Assembly: GCA_938031175.1 (NCBI GenBank)
Contig: CALHGZ010000004.1
Coordinates: 131,635 to 195,634, forward strand
Direction: 5' to 3'
Source: Candidatus Kapaibacterium sp.
GTDB lineage: Bacteria; Bacteroidota; Ignavibacteria; Kapaibacteriales; UBA2268
DNA: 64,000 nucleotides
Shown: piece by piece, positions 21,619-32,250 of the stretch
Layout: the number at the start of each line of letters is the position of its first letter
Numbering within the stretch: the stretch's first letter is position 1
Notes under the pieces: model-generated
Databases searched by the model: none
The model's input: the letters and a program-made list of their open reading frames with translations, nothing else
Told to the model about the DNA's origin: nothing
Position numbers and translations under genes: made by a program

Positions 21619-22884
21619 TTATTTTAGAATTTTGATTAATTCCTTTTCTATTTGTTCTTCCAATTTACGTGGTACAACCCTAACATTTTGTCCCCAGTTG
21701 TTTAATTCTTCCATTCGGCAAGACCATACGAGTCTGTTATTCCAGACGGTGATATCCGGACATCCATCACACATATTAACCCTTCCATCTTCATAGATAT
21801 CGGCTGGCTGAATAATCAAAACAGTTTGATATGCTAATCCAGAGAAAAAAGAAATCGGATTTATAAATATTTGTTTGAAGTAGTTTTTGAAGACTTTCCT
21901 AAGCCCATTATCAAAAATGATTAGAGGTAGATATATCAAAGCATTTTTTTGCATTCGTGGATGACTATAAGCCAAATATTTATCAGTGAAGAGATGTTTA
22001 ACAGTTTGAATTAATTCCATAAATTTTGGACCAACATATCCAAAAATATTGAATTTGTTCCCTACTCTTCCAGCGAGGAGCCATTTGTAAGTATCGGGCT
22101 TTTCGGTGCCATTAAGAAAAGCGCAAGGCATAAAATCATTATAAGCGTTCATTCTAATGATTTCAACAATTTCCTCTGCTGATACATCTGTTCTGCGATT
22201 ATCATCGTTTGTAGAATACATTATCTCATCAAATTTTACTTTTTTATCACCAACGTAAAAATCGAAATTTTTGCTGAGTACAGCCATTCTGTAAATTATA
22301 AATACCATTGATTGTACGATTTTAATATTTTTTTGTGCCCATTTTAGCATTTCTGGGATAAATTGAATTGTTTCGGGATAGACGGTAGCATTAAATGTGC
22401 AGGACATACCGCCAATCTTAGCAATCATTTTAGCATAGTGTTCACGCAATTCATTGAGTTCTATTTCATTTTTCCCTTTCCATTTAGGGCGATTCTGACC
22501 AGAATCGATATGAATAGTAAATCCGTTAATACCGGCAGATTTTAATTTTTTTAACAATTCTTCATTGAGAATTTCAGCATTTGTATTAATTAAAGCTTTC
22601 CAGCCTCTACGGCGAATAATTTTTATGATTTCAAGGATATTAGGATGTAATAAAGGTTCACCACCAGCTATTGAAATACTATCTGTTTTGCGGAATTTAG
22701 CAAAAATATCGAGTTCGTTTTCGATTTCGTCTAATGTTTTGTGAGAAGATTTTCGATTTTCCCTATAACAACCGTCGCAGTATAAATTACAGCTACTTGT
22801 TGGTTCAAGCCAGGAAATAGCATTATCGGTCAAATTCCAAGGTAGGCGATAAAGATTAATAGGTGATAATTTGTCCATTTTCAA
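21619..22884 (-). CDS. Radical SAM protein
   Basis: CNLYCDGC (CxxxCxxC) cluster motif, SIAGGEPLLHPNI, C-terminal Cys-containing region. Confidence 0.85.
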   Translation of the reverse strand: MKMDKLSPINLYRLPWNLTDNAISWLEPTSSCNLYCDGCYRENRKSSHKTLDEIENELDIFAKFRKTDSISIAGGEPLLHPNILEIIKIIRRRGWKALINTNAEILNEELLKKLKSAGINGFTIHIDSGQNRPKWKGKNEIELNELREHYAKMIAKIGGMSCTFNATVYPETIQFIPEMLKWAQKNIKIVQSMVFIIYRMAVLSKNFDFYVGDKKVKFDEIMYSTNDDNRRTDVSAEEIVEIIRMNAYNDFMPCAFLNGTEKPDTYKWLLAGRVGNKFNIFGYVGPKFMELIQTVKHLFTDKYLAYSHPRMQKNALIYLPLIIFDNGLRKVFKNYFKQIFINPISFFSGLAYQTVLIIQPADIYEDGRVNMCDGCPDITVWNNRLVWSCRMEELNNWGQNVRVVPRKLEEQIEKELIKILK

Positions 22885-23009
22885 CCTCTTAAAAAATTTA
22901 TTAAAATTTATAACTTTTTGAGATTGCTTGTTAATGGACTAAAATAATAGTTTTGAATATATAATTTATTAATTTTGAATGTAGTCTAGATGAACACAAC
23001 AAAATATAG

Positions 23010-23081
23010 TGACCCCAAGGGGATTCGAACCCCTACTACCAGCGTGAAAGGCTGATGACCTAACCATTAGTCGATGGGGCC
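23010..23081 (-). tRNA. tRNA-Glu (anticodon TTC)
   Basis: Reverse complement GGCCCCATCGACTAATGGTTAGGTCATCAGCCTTTCACGCTGGTAGTAGGGGTTCGAATCCCCTTGGGGTCA folds as a cloverleaf; anticodon loop CTTTCAC; CCA not encoded. Confidence 0.95.
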
Positions 23082-23140
23082 AATTGTAAAAGAATATAGA
23101 TTACAAAAATAATAAATTTACTGGTAAAATAAAAATTTAT

Positions 23141-23788
23141 ATGAATGTAATAAAAAAGGTAAAGAAACGGGCAGTTTTAGTAGGTTTAACCGGTGGCTTT
23201 TTCTGTGGGAAAACGACGGTTGCCAAACATCTTCAAAGTTTGGGCTACCCTGTATTAATCTCTGATGAAATAGCAAAAGAATTAATGGAAAATGATAATA
23301 CATTGAAAAATAAAATATTAGAAAATTTCGGTGAAAAAGCCTACGATGTTAATGGCAGGTTAAATAAGGAATGGCTTGCTGAATCAGTTTTTGGCGATGA
23401 ACCTGATAAACAGAGTTCACTAAAAAAACTGGAATCAATTGTTCATCCTAGAGTAATAGATTATTTGGTGGAAGAAATTGAAAGATTGGATTCAAGTGGA
23501 GAAAAGTTGATTTTTGTCGAATCCGCATTAATTTATGAAGCCGGGTTAGAAGATGTATTTGACTATATTATTACAATTTATGCCGATGAGGAAAAAATAA
23601 TTGAAAGAGCTATAACAAGCGGTAAATTTAATAAAGAGTTAGCTATAAAAAGACTTCAATCTCAATTTCCTATATCAAAAAAAGTAGAATACTCTGATTT
23701 TGCTATTGCTAATAATGAAGAAAAAGAAAAATTGATCGAAAAAATTGAATGGGTAATTAATTTGATTCGGCAAGCGCACAATATATAA
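23141..23788 (+). CDS. coaE: Dephospho-CoA kinase
   Basis: GLTGGFFCGKTTVAKHLQSLGYPVLISDEIA and IVHPRVIDYL. Confidence 0.85.
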   Translation: MNVIKKVKKRAVLVGLTGGFFCGKTTVAKHLQSLGYPVLISDEIAKELMENDNTLKNKILENFGEKAYDVNGRLNKEWLAESVFGDEPDKQSSLKKLESIVHPRVIDYLVEEIERLDSSGEKLIFVESALIYEAGLEDVFDYIITIYADEEKIIERAITSGKFNKELAIKRLQSQFPISKKVEYSDFAIANNEEKEKLIEKIEWVINLIRQAHNI

Positions 23789-23874
23789 TGATGAAAAAAC
23801 CTATCATTAAAGTTTGCTTTAAGTTTAATAAATTGCAAAAATGATTTATTTGTTATATTAAAATTGGAGTTATT

Positions 23875-24537
23875 ATGGAATTATATGTTGATACAGCAAA
23901 TATTAATGAAATTAGGGAATGTGCCCGACTTGGATTTGTCTCAGGTGTAACAACTAATCCGAGCTTACTGGCAAAGGAAGACCCAAATGTTGATATAAAA
24001 AAACTTATATTAGAAATTTATGAATTGATTGGTGGTCATCTATCGGTTGAGGTTATATCTACCGATAGAGATGGTATGATTAAGGAAGCAGAAGAGATAA
24101 TCGAATGGTTCCCAAATGCAACCATTAAGATTCCAATGATTCCTGAGGGATTAAGTGCAGTCAGATATTTAAGTGAAAAAAATATTCCAACTAATGTAAC
24201 TCTTATTTTCAGTCCAACGCAGGCAATTGCAGCAAATAATGCAGGTGCAACATATGTTTCAGTATTTATGGGTAGATTAGATGATATAGGAAACGACAGC
24301 CTTTATGTTTTATATGATATATGCGAGATTTGGGATATTCACGGTTTCGAATCGCAAATTATTGCTGCTTCGATTCGTCACCCGATGCATATCATTGAAG
24401 CAGCAAAAGCAGGAGCAGATATAGCGACAGTACCCTATAAAGTGTTAATGCAATCGTTAAAGCATCCTTTAACTGATTTAGGATTGAAAGCATTTTTAGC
24501 AGATTATGAAAAGATGCTTAGTAATAGAAATTCATAG
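23875..24537 (+). CDS. Transaldolase / fructose-6-phosphate aldolase-like protein
   Basis: MELYVDTANINEIRECARLGFVSGVTTNPSLLAKE; IKIPMIPEGLSAV; SVFMGRLDDIG. Confidence 0.9.
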   Translation: MELYVDTANINEIRECARLGFVSGVTTNPSLLAKEDPNVDIKKLILEIYELIGGHLSVEVISTDRDGMIKEAEEIIEWFPNATIKIPMIPEGLSAVRYLSEKNIPTNVTLIFSPTQAIAANNAGATYVSVFMGRLDDIGNDSLYVLYDICEIWDIHGFESQIIAASIRHPMHIIEAAKAGADIATVPYKVLMQSLKHPLTDLGLKAFLADYEKMLSNRNS

Positions 24538-24555
24538 GGTTTACAAATAAAAGCC

Positions 24556-25137
24556 TTGAGAGAGAATATAACAGTTGAAGATGTATTATTTGCATATAGA
24601 ATCGGGTATTTCCCAATGGCTGAGCCCGATGATGGGAAAATTTATTGGCATTGCCCCGACCCGAGAGCAATTTTTAATATTTACAAAATTAAAACACCTA
24701 GATACATAAAGAAAATGATTGAAAGAATGAATTTAAAGTTTACTATAAATAAAAACTTTGAATTTGTCATTCGTAGCTGTGCCAATAGAAAGGAAACCTG
24801 GATCTCTAATGAAATTATCGAGGTATATTTAGATTTACATAAAATGGGATTTGCACATTCAGTAGAAACCTGGGCTGAAGATAAAATTGTCGGTGGATTA
24901 TATGGGGTTGCTATTAATGGAGCTTTTTTCGGGGAATCAATGTTTAATTTTATTGAGAATACTTCAAAAGCAGCTTTTTACTTTTTGGTGGATTGGCTTA
25001 AATCGAGAGGATTTCTGTTATTAGATTCTCAATACATAAATAACTTTACAAGAAATTTAGGTGCAATTGAAATAAGTAAAGCTGAATATTTAAAATTACT
25101 TGGACAAGCTCTGAAGTTAAAATGTTCATTCATTTGA
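24556..25137 (+). CDS. aat: Leucyl/phenylalanyl-tRNA--protein transferase
   Basis: YRIGYFPMAEPDDGKIYWHCPDPRAIF, ETWAEDKIVGGLYGVAINGAFFGESMF. TTG start. Confidence 0.88.
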   Translation: MRENITVEDVLFAYRIGYFPMAEPDDGKIYWHCPDPRAIFNIYKIKTPRYIKKMIERMNLKFTINKNFEFVIRSCANRKETWISNEIIEVYLDLHKMGFAHSVETWAEDKIVGGLYGVAINGAFFGESMFNFIENTSKAAFYFLVDWLKSRGFLLLDSQYINNFTRNLGAIEISKAEYLKLLGQALKLKCSFI

Positions 25138-25220
25138 CGATTTTACTTTTTTGTAATTTTATTTTAATTTAAATTAATTTTTATAAATTGAATGATAAAA
25201 AAATATTATAAAAAAATACA

Positions 25221-27164
25221 ATGAAATTAAAACTAATAATTTATTTTTATTTTTCGACATTATTATTGATTGTCGGATGTACATTACCTAGAACAACATC
25301 CAAAACGGTAATATGCCCAGAACCTGAGCAAAATTGTAATCCTGGACGTTGGTCTGGAATACCATTCGATACATCAGTAATTGGCAGCCAAATTAAAGGC
25401 TGGTATTATAAAATTGAGCCAGTCTATCAATTAAATTCGCCAGAAAATGAATGGAGCATTTCTTTCATAGACAACAAGCGAGCAGCCTTTATGTATGATG
25501 AGAACGATCAGCAGAAAATGATAATTGTTCGAATGGTTAGACCTAACAAATTTTCTCATGAATCAGGTTTACATATACCATTTGAAGGACATACCGGTCC
25601 AATATCAGTGCAAGGTAAAAATGTTGCTTTTTCTGCTGTACCCGATAGGCCAATTGAAGATAGAATGAAAAAATTCGAAGAAATTGATTATCCTGATGAT
25701 TCATTATATAAAGATGATACTAATTTTAACCGTACTTATTCAGTGGATGATAAAAATATTGAAATATTAAATAAACTGCCCTACGAAGGTATTGTTGGGA
25801 ATTCGCGTATATTTTCAGCTATAATCGAGAATAATCGTTTAACAAATGTCAAGTTATTAGGGAAAGAAATAAACAGAGGTTTTTATAGTTGGGAATCACA
25901 ACCAGCATTATCAGACGATGGTAAGGTGTTATTTTTCGTTTCAGATAGAAAAGAGGGAATAGGCGGGACAGATATATGGTTTAGTATAAATATTGATGGC
26001 AACTGGTCAGAACCAATAAATGCTGGTGATAGCATAAATTCAAGATGTGATGAACTTAGTCCATTTTTGACAAAAGATGGTAAAAAGTTGCTTTTTTCCT
26101 CTTCTGGCCACAAAACAGTTGGTGGATATGATATTTTTTCAGTATCAGTTTCAGATGAGTTCTGGAATGATGCAAAAAGAGGTAACATAGAAAAAATAAT
26201 GCGAACAAAAAATTATTTTAGCAATTTACAAAATTTAAAGCCACCTTTAAATACTGAATATGATGAATTATTTCCATTTTGTCCCGTTGATTGCGATTCT
26301 ATAATATATTATAGTTCTAATCAAGCAGAAGGATCAGGTTCAATTGTTCAAATGAAAGGTGGATTTGATTTGTACGTTAGATATAAGGAGCAATCGCCTT
26401 ATGTTTTAGCGAAGACCCAAAAGAAACAGGATGTAATAGAATTTGAGCTTGATCTCAAAGCTCAAGAACCGGTACTTAAAACTCCTGAATATAAACCCCC
26501 TGAGAAATATACACTTCAAGGTACAGTAATCAACCAAACGACACAAAAGCCGGTTCCAGATGCTGATGTAATCGTGACTGAAATACCTAACAATCAAATT
26601 TGGACTCAAACAAAAACTGACGATCGAGGTAAATATAAAGTGGAGTTAGAAAAAGACCGTGAATTCGAGGTTACAGCACAAGGACAGGATCTATTTTTCG
26701 ATTCATTTAAAATGAGAGTGGATAGTGACGAACCGACAAAAATCGTTACAAGAGATATTTATCTACCAGAAATTTTCCAATTACGTATAAACTTTCCACT
26801 GGACGACTATTCCAATCCTTACAGATTTACAATAGACTCTATTGGTATTGAGACAAACCGAACTTGGCAAGAAGAAATTGATATGCTAGCAAAAAATATT
26901 ATCAATTCAAAAGAAAGACTTGATAAAGTTATTCTTGTAGGTCATACAGATTATCTTGGAAGTGTTGAATATAATAACCGATTAGGCAAAAGACGGGTCG
27001 AGTTTGTAATCTCTGAATTAGTTAAAAGAGGTGTACCACAAGAGCTTTTAGAAGGTCGCTCAGCTGGAGAGCTCGAGCCATTGAATCGTATTCCTGGAGA
27101 AGACGAAAATCTCTACAGGAAAAGATTGAGAAGAGTTACATTAGAAAAAGTATTAAAAAGCTGA
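25221..27164 (+). CDS. Lipoprotein with WD40/PD40-like repeats, carboxypeptidase-regulatory domain and C-terminal OmpA domain (PorE-like)
   Basis: Lipobox LIVGCT; PALSDDGKVLFFVSDRKEGIGGTDIWFS; QGTVINQTTQKPVPDADV; LVGHTDYLGSVEYNNRLGKRRVEFV. Confidence 0.75.
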   Translation: MKLKLIIYFYFSTLLLIVGCTLPRTTSKTVICPEPEQNCNPGRWSGIPFDTSVIGSQIKGWYYKIEPVYQLNSPENEWSISFIDNKRAAFMYDENDQQKMIIVRMVRPNKFSHESGLHIPFEGHTGPISVQGKNVAFSAVPDRPIEDRMKKFEEIDYPDDSLYKDDTNFNRTYSVDDKNIEILNKLPYEGIVGNSRIFSAIIENNRLTNVKLLGKEINRGFYSWESQPALSDDGKVLFFVSDRKEGIGGTDIWFSINIDGNWSEPINAGDSINSRCDELSPFLTKDGKKLLFSSSGHKTVGGYDIFSVSVSDEFWNDAKRGNIEKIMRTKNYFSNLQNLKPPLNTEYDELFPFCPVDCDSIIYYSSNQAEGSGSIVQMKGGFDLYVRYKEQSPYVLAKTQKKQDVIEFELDLKAQEPVLKTPEYKPPEKYTLQGTVINQTTQKPVPDADVIVTEIPNNQIWTQTKTDDRGKYKVELEKDREFEVTAQGQDLFFDSFKMRVDSDEPTKIVTRDIYLPEIFQLRINFPLDDYSNPYRFTIDSIGIETNRTWQEEIDMLAKNIINSKERLDKVILVGHTDYLGSVEYNNRLGKRRVEFVISELVKRGVPQELLEGRSAGELEPLNRIPGEDENLYRKRLRRVTLEKVLKS

Positions 27165-27166
27165 TT

Positions 27167-29377
27167 ATGACTCCAATTAAATATTTGTTATGGCTGTTTA
27201 TAATATTTCTGGTAATAGGGCTGGGAGTTGCACTCTATGTAAATAGTGTTGTGTCCTATGGATTGCCATCGCTTGAGCAACTTGAAAATCCCAAACAAAA
27301 CTTAGCCACACGAATAATCAGTAGTGATGGAGTTCTATTAGATCATTTTTTTATTGAACGAAGGGTTAATATACCCCTTGATAGCGTTCCCAAAGATTTC
27401 ATAAATGCATTAATTGTAATCGAAGATAAATATTTTTACAGTCATTGGGGTGTATATATCGAACGTATTTTTAAAGCCGCACTAAAAAATATTTTCGCAG
27501 GAAAAGTTCAGGAGGGCGCCTCAACAATAACGATGCAATTGGCTAGGAATTTATTTGGATATAGCGAAAATACATTGGAAAGAAAAATCAGGGAAGCATT
27601 TACTGCAATTCAAATCGAGAGAACATATACAAAAGAAGAGATACTTGAAATGTATATAAATACAGTTGCATTTGGCCGTGGCGCTTATGGGTTGCAAGTA
27701 GCTTCAAAAATTTATTTTGACAAAAATCCAAGCGAGCTGACCACTGCCGAATGTGCCTATCTTGCTGCATTACTCAAAGCTCCTGAGCATTACAATGGTT
27801 TAAATAATATTGACAAAGCTGTTGATCGCAGAAATCTTGTATTAACATTGATGCTTCGTCAAGGTAAAATAACACCTGAAACCTATATGAAAGCTATTGA
27901 AGAACCAATTAATTTAGTTGCTACTAAGAAAAAGGAGGTGCCTTACTTAGCTCCACATTTTGTAGAAATGGTCAGGCAAAAATTTAGCAAAGAGGATAAC
28001 TCATTGATTGAATACGATTTATACAGAGATGGACTAGTCATTTATACTACTTTAAATGCCAAGATTCAGCAATATGCTAATGAAGCTGTAGAGGAACACT
28101 TGCTCGAATTCCAAAAGCTATTCCAGCAAAATTGGTCTTGGAATAACAATAAAAAATTACTCGAAGATTTAGTTAAGAAAGCAATAAACAACCGTCCTGA
28201 TTATCGCGCTGCGATTGGAGATAAGAAAAAACAGATTGAAATTAAACTTAGAAATGATAAGGAATTCATTGATTCAATTAAAAATTCTGCAACTACAATT
28301 CAAGTAGGACTAGTAGTTATAAATCCATTTAATGGTGACATACTTGCGCTTGTTGGAGCATCACCAAAATTTATGCGTGAGCATCGTGATGCAAAATACT
28401 CCCTAAATCACGTTACGCAAATCCGACGTCAGGCTGGTTCTGCCTTTAAACCATTTGTATATGCATTAGTTTTAGAGAAAGGTTTATCGCCAAATACAAT
28501 GATTGAGTGCGGGCCATTTTCTTACCGAGTACCAGAAACCGGAGAAATATGGAGTCCTGGTGGAGGTGGTTGCTCCCAGGGTGAAAAAATTACTTTATAT
28601 GATGCTTTGAGAAAATCGATTAATTCAGTAGCTGCAAGACTTGTAACAAGCGAAACAAGTCCTGCTGAAGTTGTTAACTTAGCTAAGAAACTTGGTATTG
28701 AATCAAATTTATTAGCAGTACCAGCTATAGCACTTGGAGCCGGCGGGGAGATTACTCCTCTCGAATTAACTTCTGCTTTTGGAGCTTTCCTTTACGAGGG
28801 GATACATGTCAAACCCTACTACATTTATCGGGTAGAAGATAAATTTGGCAATACTATTTATGAAAGGAAAAAAGTTTTCACGCATTCAAGGGCAATTAGC
28901 CCTGAAGTTACAGGTACCTTAACTTTTATGCTCCAAGCAGTTATCAGTAGCGGTACAGGATGGCGGATAAAACAGTTTCTGAAAGATTGCGATGCAGCTG
29001 GTAAAACAGGTACTACAAATGATTACGGAGATGCATGGTTTATTGGATACACACCTGAACTTGTTGCTGGGTGTTGGGTCGGGTTTGATGACTTAAGAGT
29101 AAAATTTGGTGCCTATGGCGAAGGTGGTAGAGCAGCTGCTCCAATATGGGGCAGATTGATGGGGAAAATTTATAATGACAAAGGTTTGCCTTTTAACAAG
29201 CGAAAATTTGATTTCAAACATTTCGAAAAGTATGATTCGCTCTATCATCAGACTTTTCTCAGTTATAATCAAAATTCAGTCAAAAAAGATGAGCAAATAA
29301 AAATTGATTACAATGAAAAAAAAGAATCGAATTTTAAATTTCCTCAATTACCAAGACCTGAAAAAGTAAGGAATTAA
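27167..29377 (+). CDS. Class A penicillin-binding protein 1A
   Basis: GT51 motifs EDKYFYSHWG and GASTITMQLARNLF; transpeptidase SAFK, SIN and KTGTT motifs. Confidence 0.93.
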   Translation: MTPIKYLLWLFIIFLVIGLGVALYVNSVVSYGLPSLEQLENPKQNLATRIISSDGVLLDHFFIERRVNIPLDSVPKDFINALIVIEDKYFYSHWGVYIERIFKAALKNIFAGKVQEGASTITMQLARNLFGYSENTLERKIREAFTAIQIERTYTKEEILEMYINTVAFGRGAYGLQVASKIYFDKNPSELTTAECAYLAALLKAPEHYNGLNNIDKAVDRRNLVLTLMLRQGKITPETYMKAIEEPINLVATKKKEVPYLAPHFVEMVRQKFSKEDNSLIEYDLYRDGLVIYTTLNAKIQQYANEAVEEHLLEFQKLFQQNWSWNNNKKLLEDLVKKAINNRPDYRAAIGDKKKQIEIKLRNDKEFIDSIKNSATTIQVGLVVINPFNGDILALVGASPKFMREHRDAKYSLNHVTQIRRQAGSAFKPFVYALVLEKGLSPNTMIECGPFSYRVPETGEIWSPGGGGCSQGEKITLYDALRKSINSVAARLVTSETSPAEVVNLAKKLGIESNLLAVPAIALGAGGEITPLELTSAFGAFLYEGIHVKPYYIYRVEDKFGNTIYERKKVFTHSRAISPEVTGTLTFMLQAVISSGTGWRIKQFLKDCDAAGKTGTTNDYGDAWFIGYTPELVAGCWVGFDDLRVKFGAYGEGGRAAAPIWGRLMGKIYNDKGLPFNKRKFDFKHFEKYDSLYHQTFLSYNQNSVKKDEQIKIDYNEKKESNFKFPQLPRPEKVRN

Positions 29378-29381
29378 AAAT

Positions 29382-30056
29382 ATGTATAAAAAGCCCGATT
29401 CCAGAAAATTTTATTTTACTAATGGTAGTGAGCTTGAGGTTGGCACCTTTTATTGCGTTGGTAAGAATTATTCGGAACATATTAGAGAAATGGGGGATGG
29501 CGAAACTGAAAATCCTGTAATATTCATTAAACCCCCCTCTTCTTATCTACCTGATGGAGGAAGAATCATTTTACCAAAGATTTCACAGAATGTTCATTAC
29601 GAAGTTGAACTAATTGTTGTTCTTGGGCAAGACGGAAACAATATTAAAAAAGATGAATGCAACAAATACATAGCAGGCTTTGCTGTTGGAATTGACTTAA
29701 CTATGCGAGATATTCAATCTCAAGCAAAAAAGAACGGTGAACCATGGGCAATTAGCAAGGGATTTAGGACCTCAGCACCAGTATCCAAAATTATACCATT
29801 TGAAGAAATAAACGATATAAACAAGGAATTTATCATTGAGTTATACCAAAATAATGAATTAAGACAAAAAGCATCAACAAATGAAATGCTGAGAAAAGTA
29901 CCAGATTTGATTGAATTTATATCTTCCATATTCGATTTAAGGTGTGGAGACGCCATTTTTACAGGTACGCCTTCGGGTGTAGGTAAAATTAATTCAGGCG
30001 ATAAATTGAAAGCAGTTCTTTCAAATTATATCGAACTTAATGTAGAAGTTACTTAA
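29382..30056 (+). CDS. Fumarylacetoacetate hydrolase family protein
   Basis: CVGKNYSEHIREMG, IFIKPPSSYLPDGG, GTPSGVGKINSGD. Confidence 0.9.
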   Translation: MYKKPDSRKFYFTNGSELEVGTFYCVGKNYSEHIREMGDGETENPVIFIKPPSSYLPDGGRIILPKISQNVHYEVELIVVLGQDGNNIKKDECNKYIAGFAVGIDLTMRDIQSQAKKNGEPWAISKGFRTSAPVSKIIPFEEINDINKEFIIELYQNNELRQKASTNEMLRKVPDLIEFISSIFDLRCGDAIFTGTPSGVGKINSGDKLKAVLSNYIELNVEVT

Positions 30057-30082
30057 ATAAAGAAAAAATTTAGTTCAATAAA

Positions 30083-31495
30083 TTGAGTGAATTAGAAATG
30101 AGAATTTATTTAATCATTATAACAATGCTTGTGTTAAGCGCCCTGATTAGTTGCAATATTGGGATAACACGACAGGAAACCGATATTTATACTATTTCAG
30201 AACGTGATACAACAACATTGTTTTTTGTTCAAAATGCCCCCGGCAATAGAGATAATGGAGTAATTTATCCATCTTCCCGAACATTCAAATCAAGAAGATA
30301 TCTACTACAAAGAGATAGCATTGTAGATAGATTTTATCCCGATTTTATAAGATTAGGTGTTTTTGAATCAGTTGGTCTATTTTTAGGAGGTGACAGAGAG
30401 CATTCTCTCGGCACTGGATTGTTTGGTATATTTCACGACTTTGATAAAGATTATACATATTTCCAAGGTGAACCCGATAGAACTTTTGTAGGAGGTATAT
30501 ATCGTTTTGGTATAGGTGAATGGCGTCTTCGCTGGTTTAGAGATGCAAAAAACTGGACAATTGGCACTTCGGTTTACGAAATTATAGCACCAGAAGCACG
30601 TTTGGAAAAGGTTCTTACAAGTACATTCCCATTATATATTCGGAAGAGATATTTCATTAGAGAAGAGATTCCCTATATATGTATAACACCTACTGTAGGA
30701 TTTGGATATTATCCGTCTCAATATATAAATTTATCTGCCTCACTTGATATTGGTTCAATAAGTGGCTTAAACGTCCGAGCTTATGCTGGATTAGCAGCTG
30801 GAAGTAATCCTAAGGATTCTTGGATGGTAAGAGATAGTCGTAATCCAAATGAAAGTCAAACTTCTATATTTCCATACGCAGGTTTAGGTATATCTTTTTT
30901 GGATTTTTTGAACATTGTGCCTGAAACATATACCGAATGGAAAGATCACCCACATTCGGGTTGGAACATAGGATTACTTCAATTTACAATGATTAAAAGC
31001 GGTGAACCATACACTGTTTTCTCAGATACTACTAATGAAGCATTTTTCAATGGATTTTTGCTACGACTATTGAATGCCTCGGTAGCACTACCAATTGATG
31101 TATTAGCATACAAATTGTATGCAGGAACCTCATTGCTTAACTTTGTATTTTTAGGACGCGAAGCCTGGGGCATCGGAGTTTTACCCTTAAGAATAGGTTT
31201 TTGGCAGACTTTGCTTCCCGATGAATTATCGCTTGAACCTTTTATAGAGTACAATTACTATCCATCGACTATTTTCCATATAGGAGCTAAAATGAACCTA
31301 CGGCTTACTGAGCAAATAAATCTTGGATTAACTGGGGGTTATGCATCTGGTAAGACTGCAGAAATTATTGGAAATAATTTTGTTGATAGCTTTGGTAACC
31401 CTCTTGAATTTTCAAATTGGTATATAGGAGTAAACATTGGCATCATTGATAAAATTTTCTATCCTGAGGATTTAAGATATAATAAATTAAAATGA
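30083..31495 (+). CDS. Hypothetical outer-membrane/surface protein
   Basis: Signal peptide with lipobox-like LISCN; aromatic-rich beta-strand pattern. Confidence 0.45.
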   Translation: MSELEMRIYLIIITMLVLSALISCNIGITRQETDIYTISERDTTTLFFVQNAPGNRDNGVIYPSSRTFKSRRYLLQRDSIVDRFYPDFIRLGVFESVGLFLGGDREHSLGTGLFGIFHDFDKDYTYFQGEPDRTFVGGIYRFGIGEWRLRWFRDAKNWTIGTSVYEIIAPEARLEKVLTSTFPLYIRKRYFIREEIPYICITPTVGFGYYPSQYINLSASLDIGSISGLNVRAYAGLAAGSNPKDSWMVRDSRNPNESQTSIFPYAGLGISFLDFLNIVPETYTEWKDHPHSGWNIGLLQFTMIKSGEPYTVFSDTTNEAFFNGFLLRLLNASVALPIDVLAYKLYAGTSLLNFVFLGREAWGIGVLPLRIGFWQTLLPDELSLEPFIEYNYYPSTIFHIGAKMNLRLTEQINLGLTGGYASGKTAEIIGNNFVDSFGNPLEFSNWYIGVNIGIIDKIFYPEDLRYNKLK

Positions 31496-31505
31496 GGAAA
31501 CTAAA

Positions 31506-32132
31506 ATGTTAATATTAAGGTGTATTATTTTAGCCATATTGACTATTATTATACAATCCTGTGCATCGGAAAAATTTAATTTAAATTACAAAGGTAAATA
31601 TCCAATTAGTGGATATATTATAAATAATTTGGAAGGAATAAAAATAGTAGCTGACAATGCTATTGATATATACGATGAAGCAATAGTATCATTACGGTCA
31701 CCAAATCTAACTCAATACATTGCTACTTTCACGGTGAACTTAAGAGCCGGTCAAGGTTTAAGATTTTCAATCAGAACTGTATATGATAAATATCCTCAAA
31801 ATCCTGCCATTGTATTAGATTATACAACCGATGGTACTACATTATATTACAAGGGTCAGATTTTGAAAGAAGATAAAAATCGAAAAGCAAAGTACCAAGA
31901 ACCGGTAAATATCATTTTTGAAAATGATGGTGATTTATTTAAAATTAGATTTGATTGTGATATATTTTATTTGGGTAAAACAAAACTTGCATCAACTGAA
32001 CACATAATAATTCAAGCTCTAGAAAATACTTATGCCCGTTTGTACGGTATAGATTTTGATCAGATCTTGTTTGTAGATCCGCTTTTCAGAATTCTGGAAG
32101 AAAAAATTTCTGAACCTATTTACCTCGAATAA
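31506..32132 (+). CDS. Hypothetical lipoprotein
   Basis: Lipobox-like IIQSCAS; follows the previous ORF by 10 nt. Confidence 0.45.
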   Translation: MLILRCIILAILTIIIQSCASEKFNLNYKGKYPISGYIINNLEGIKIVADNAIDIYDEAIVSLRSPNLTQYIATFTVNLRAGQGLRFSIRTVYDKYPQNPAIVLDYTTDGTTLYYKGQILKEDKNRKAKYQEPVNIIFENDGDLFKIRFDCDIFYLGKTKLASTEHIIIQALENTYARLYGIDFDQILFVDPLFRILEEKISEPIYLE

Positions 32133-32140
32133 AAAAAATC

Positions 32141-32167
32141 TAAAGTTTATTTTTTTATTGCCGAAAA
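32141..32167 (+). promoter_or_regulatory. Predicted sigma28 (FliA) promoter
   Basis: TAAA (32141-32144), exactly 15 nt, GCCGAAAA (32160-32167); consensus TAAA-N15-GCCGATAA; 83 nt upstream of the flagellin ATG. Confidence 0.75.
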
Positions 32168-32250
32168 TTTCCATTGAATTAGGAATTAAAATAATAAAGT
32201 ATTGGCAGGAAGCCCAAAATTAATCAACAATTAATTACAAGGAGGTTTTT

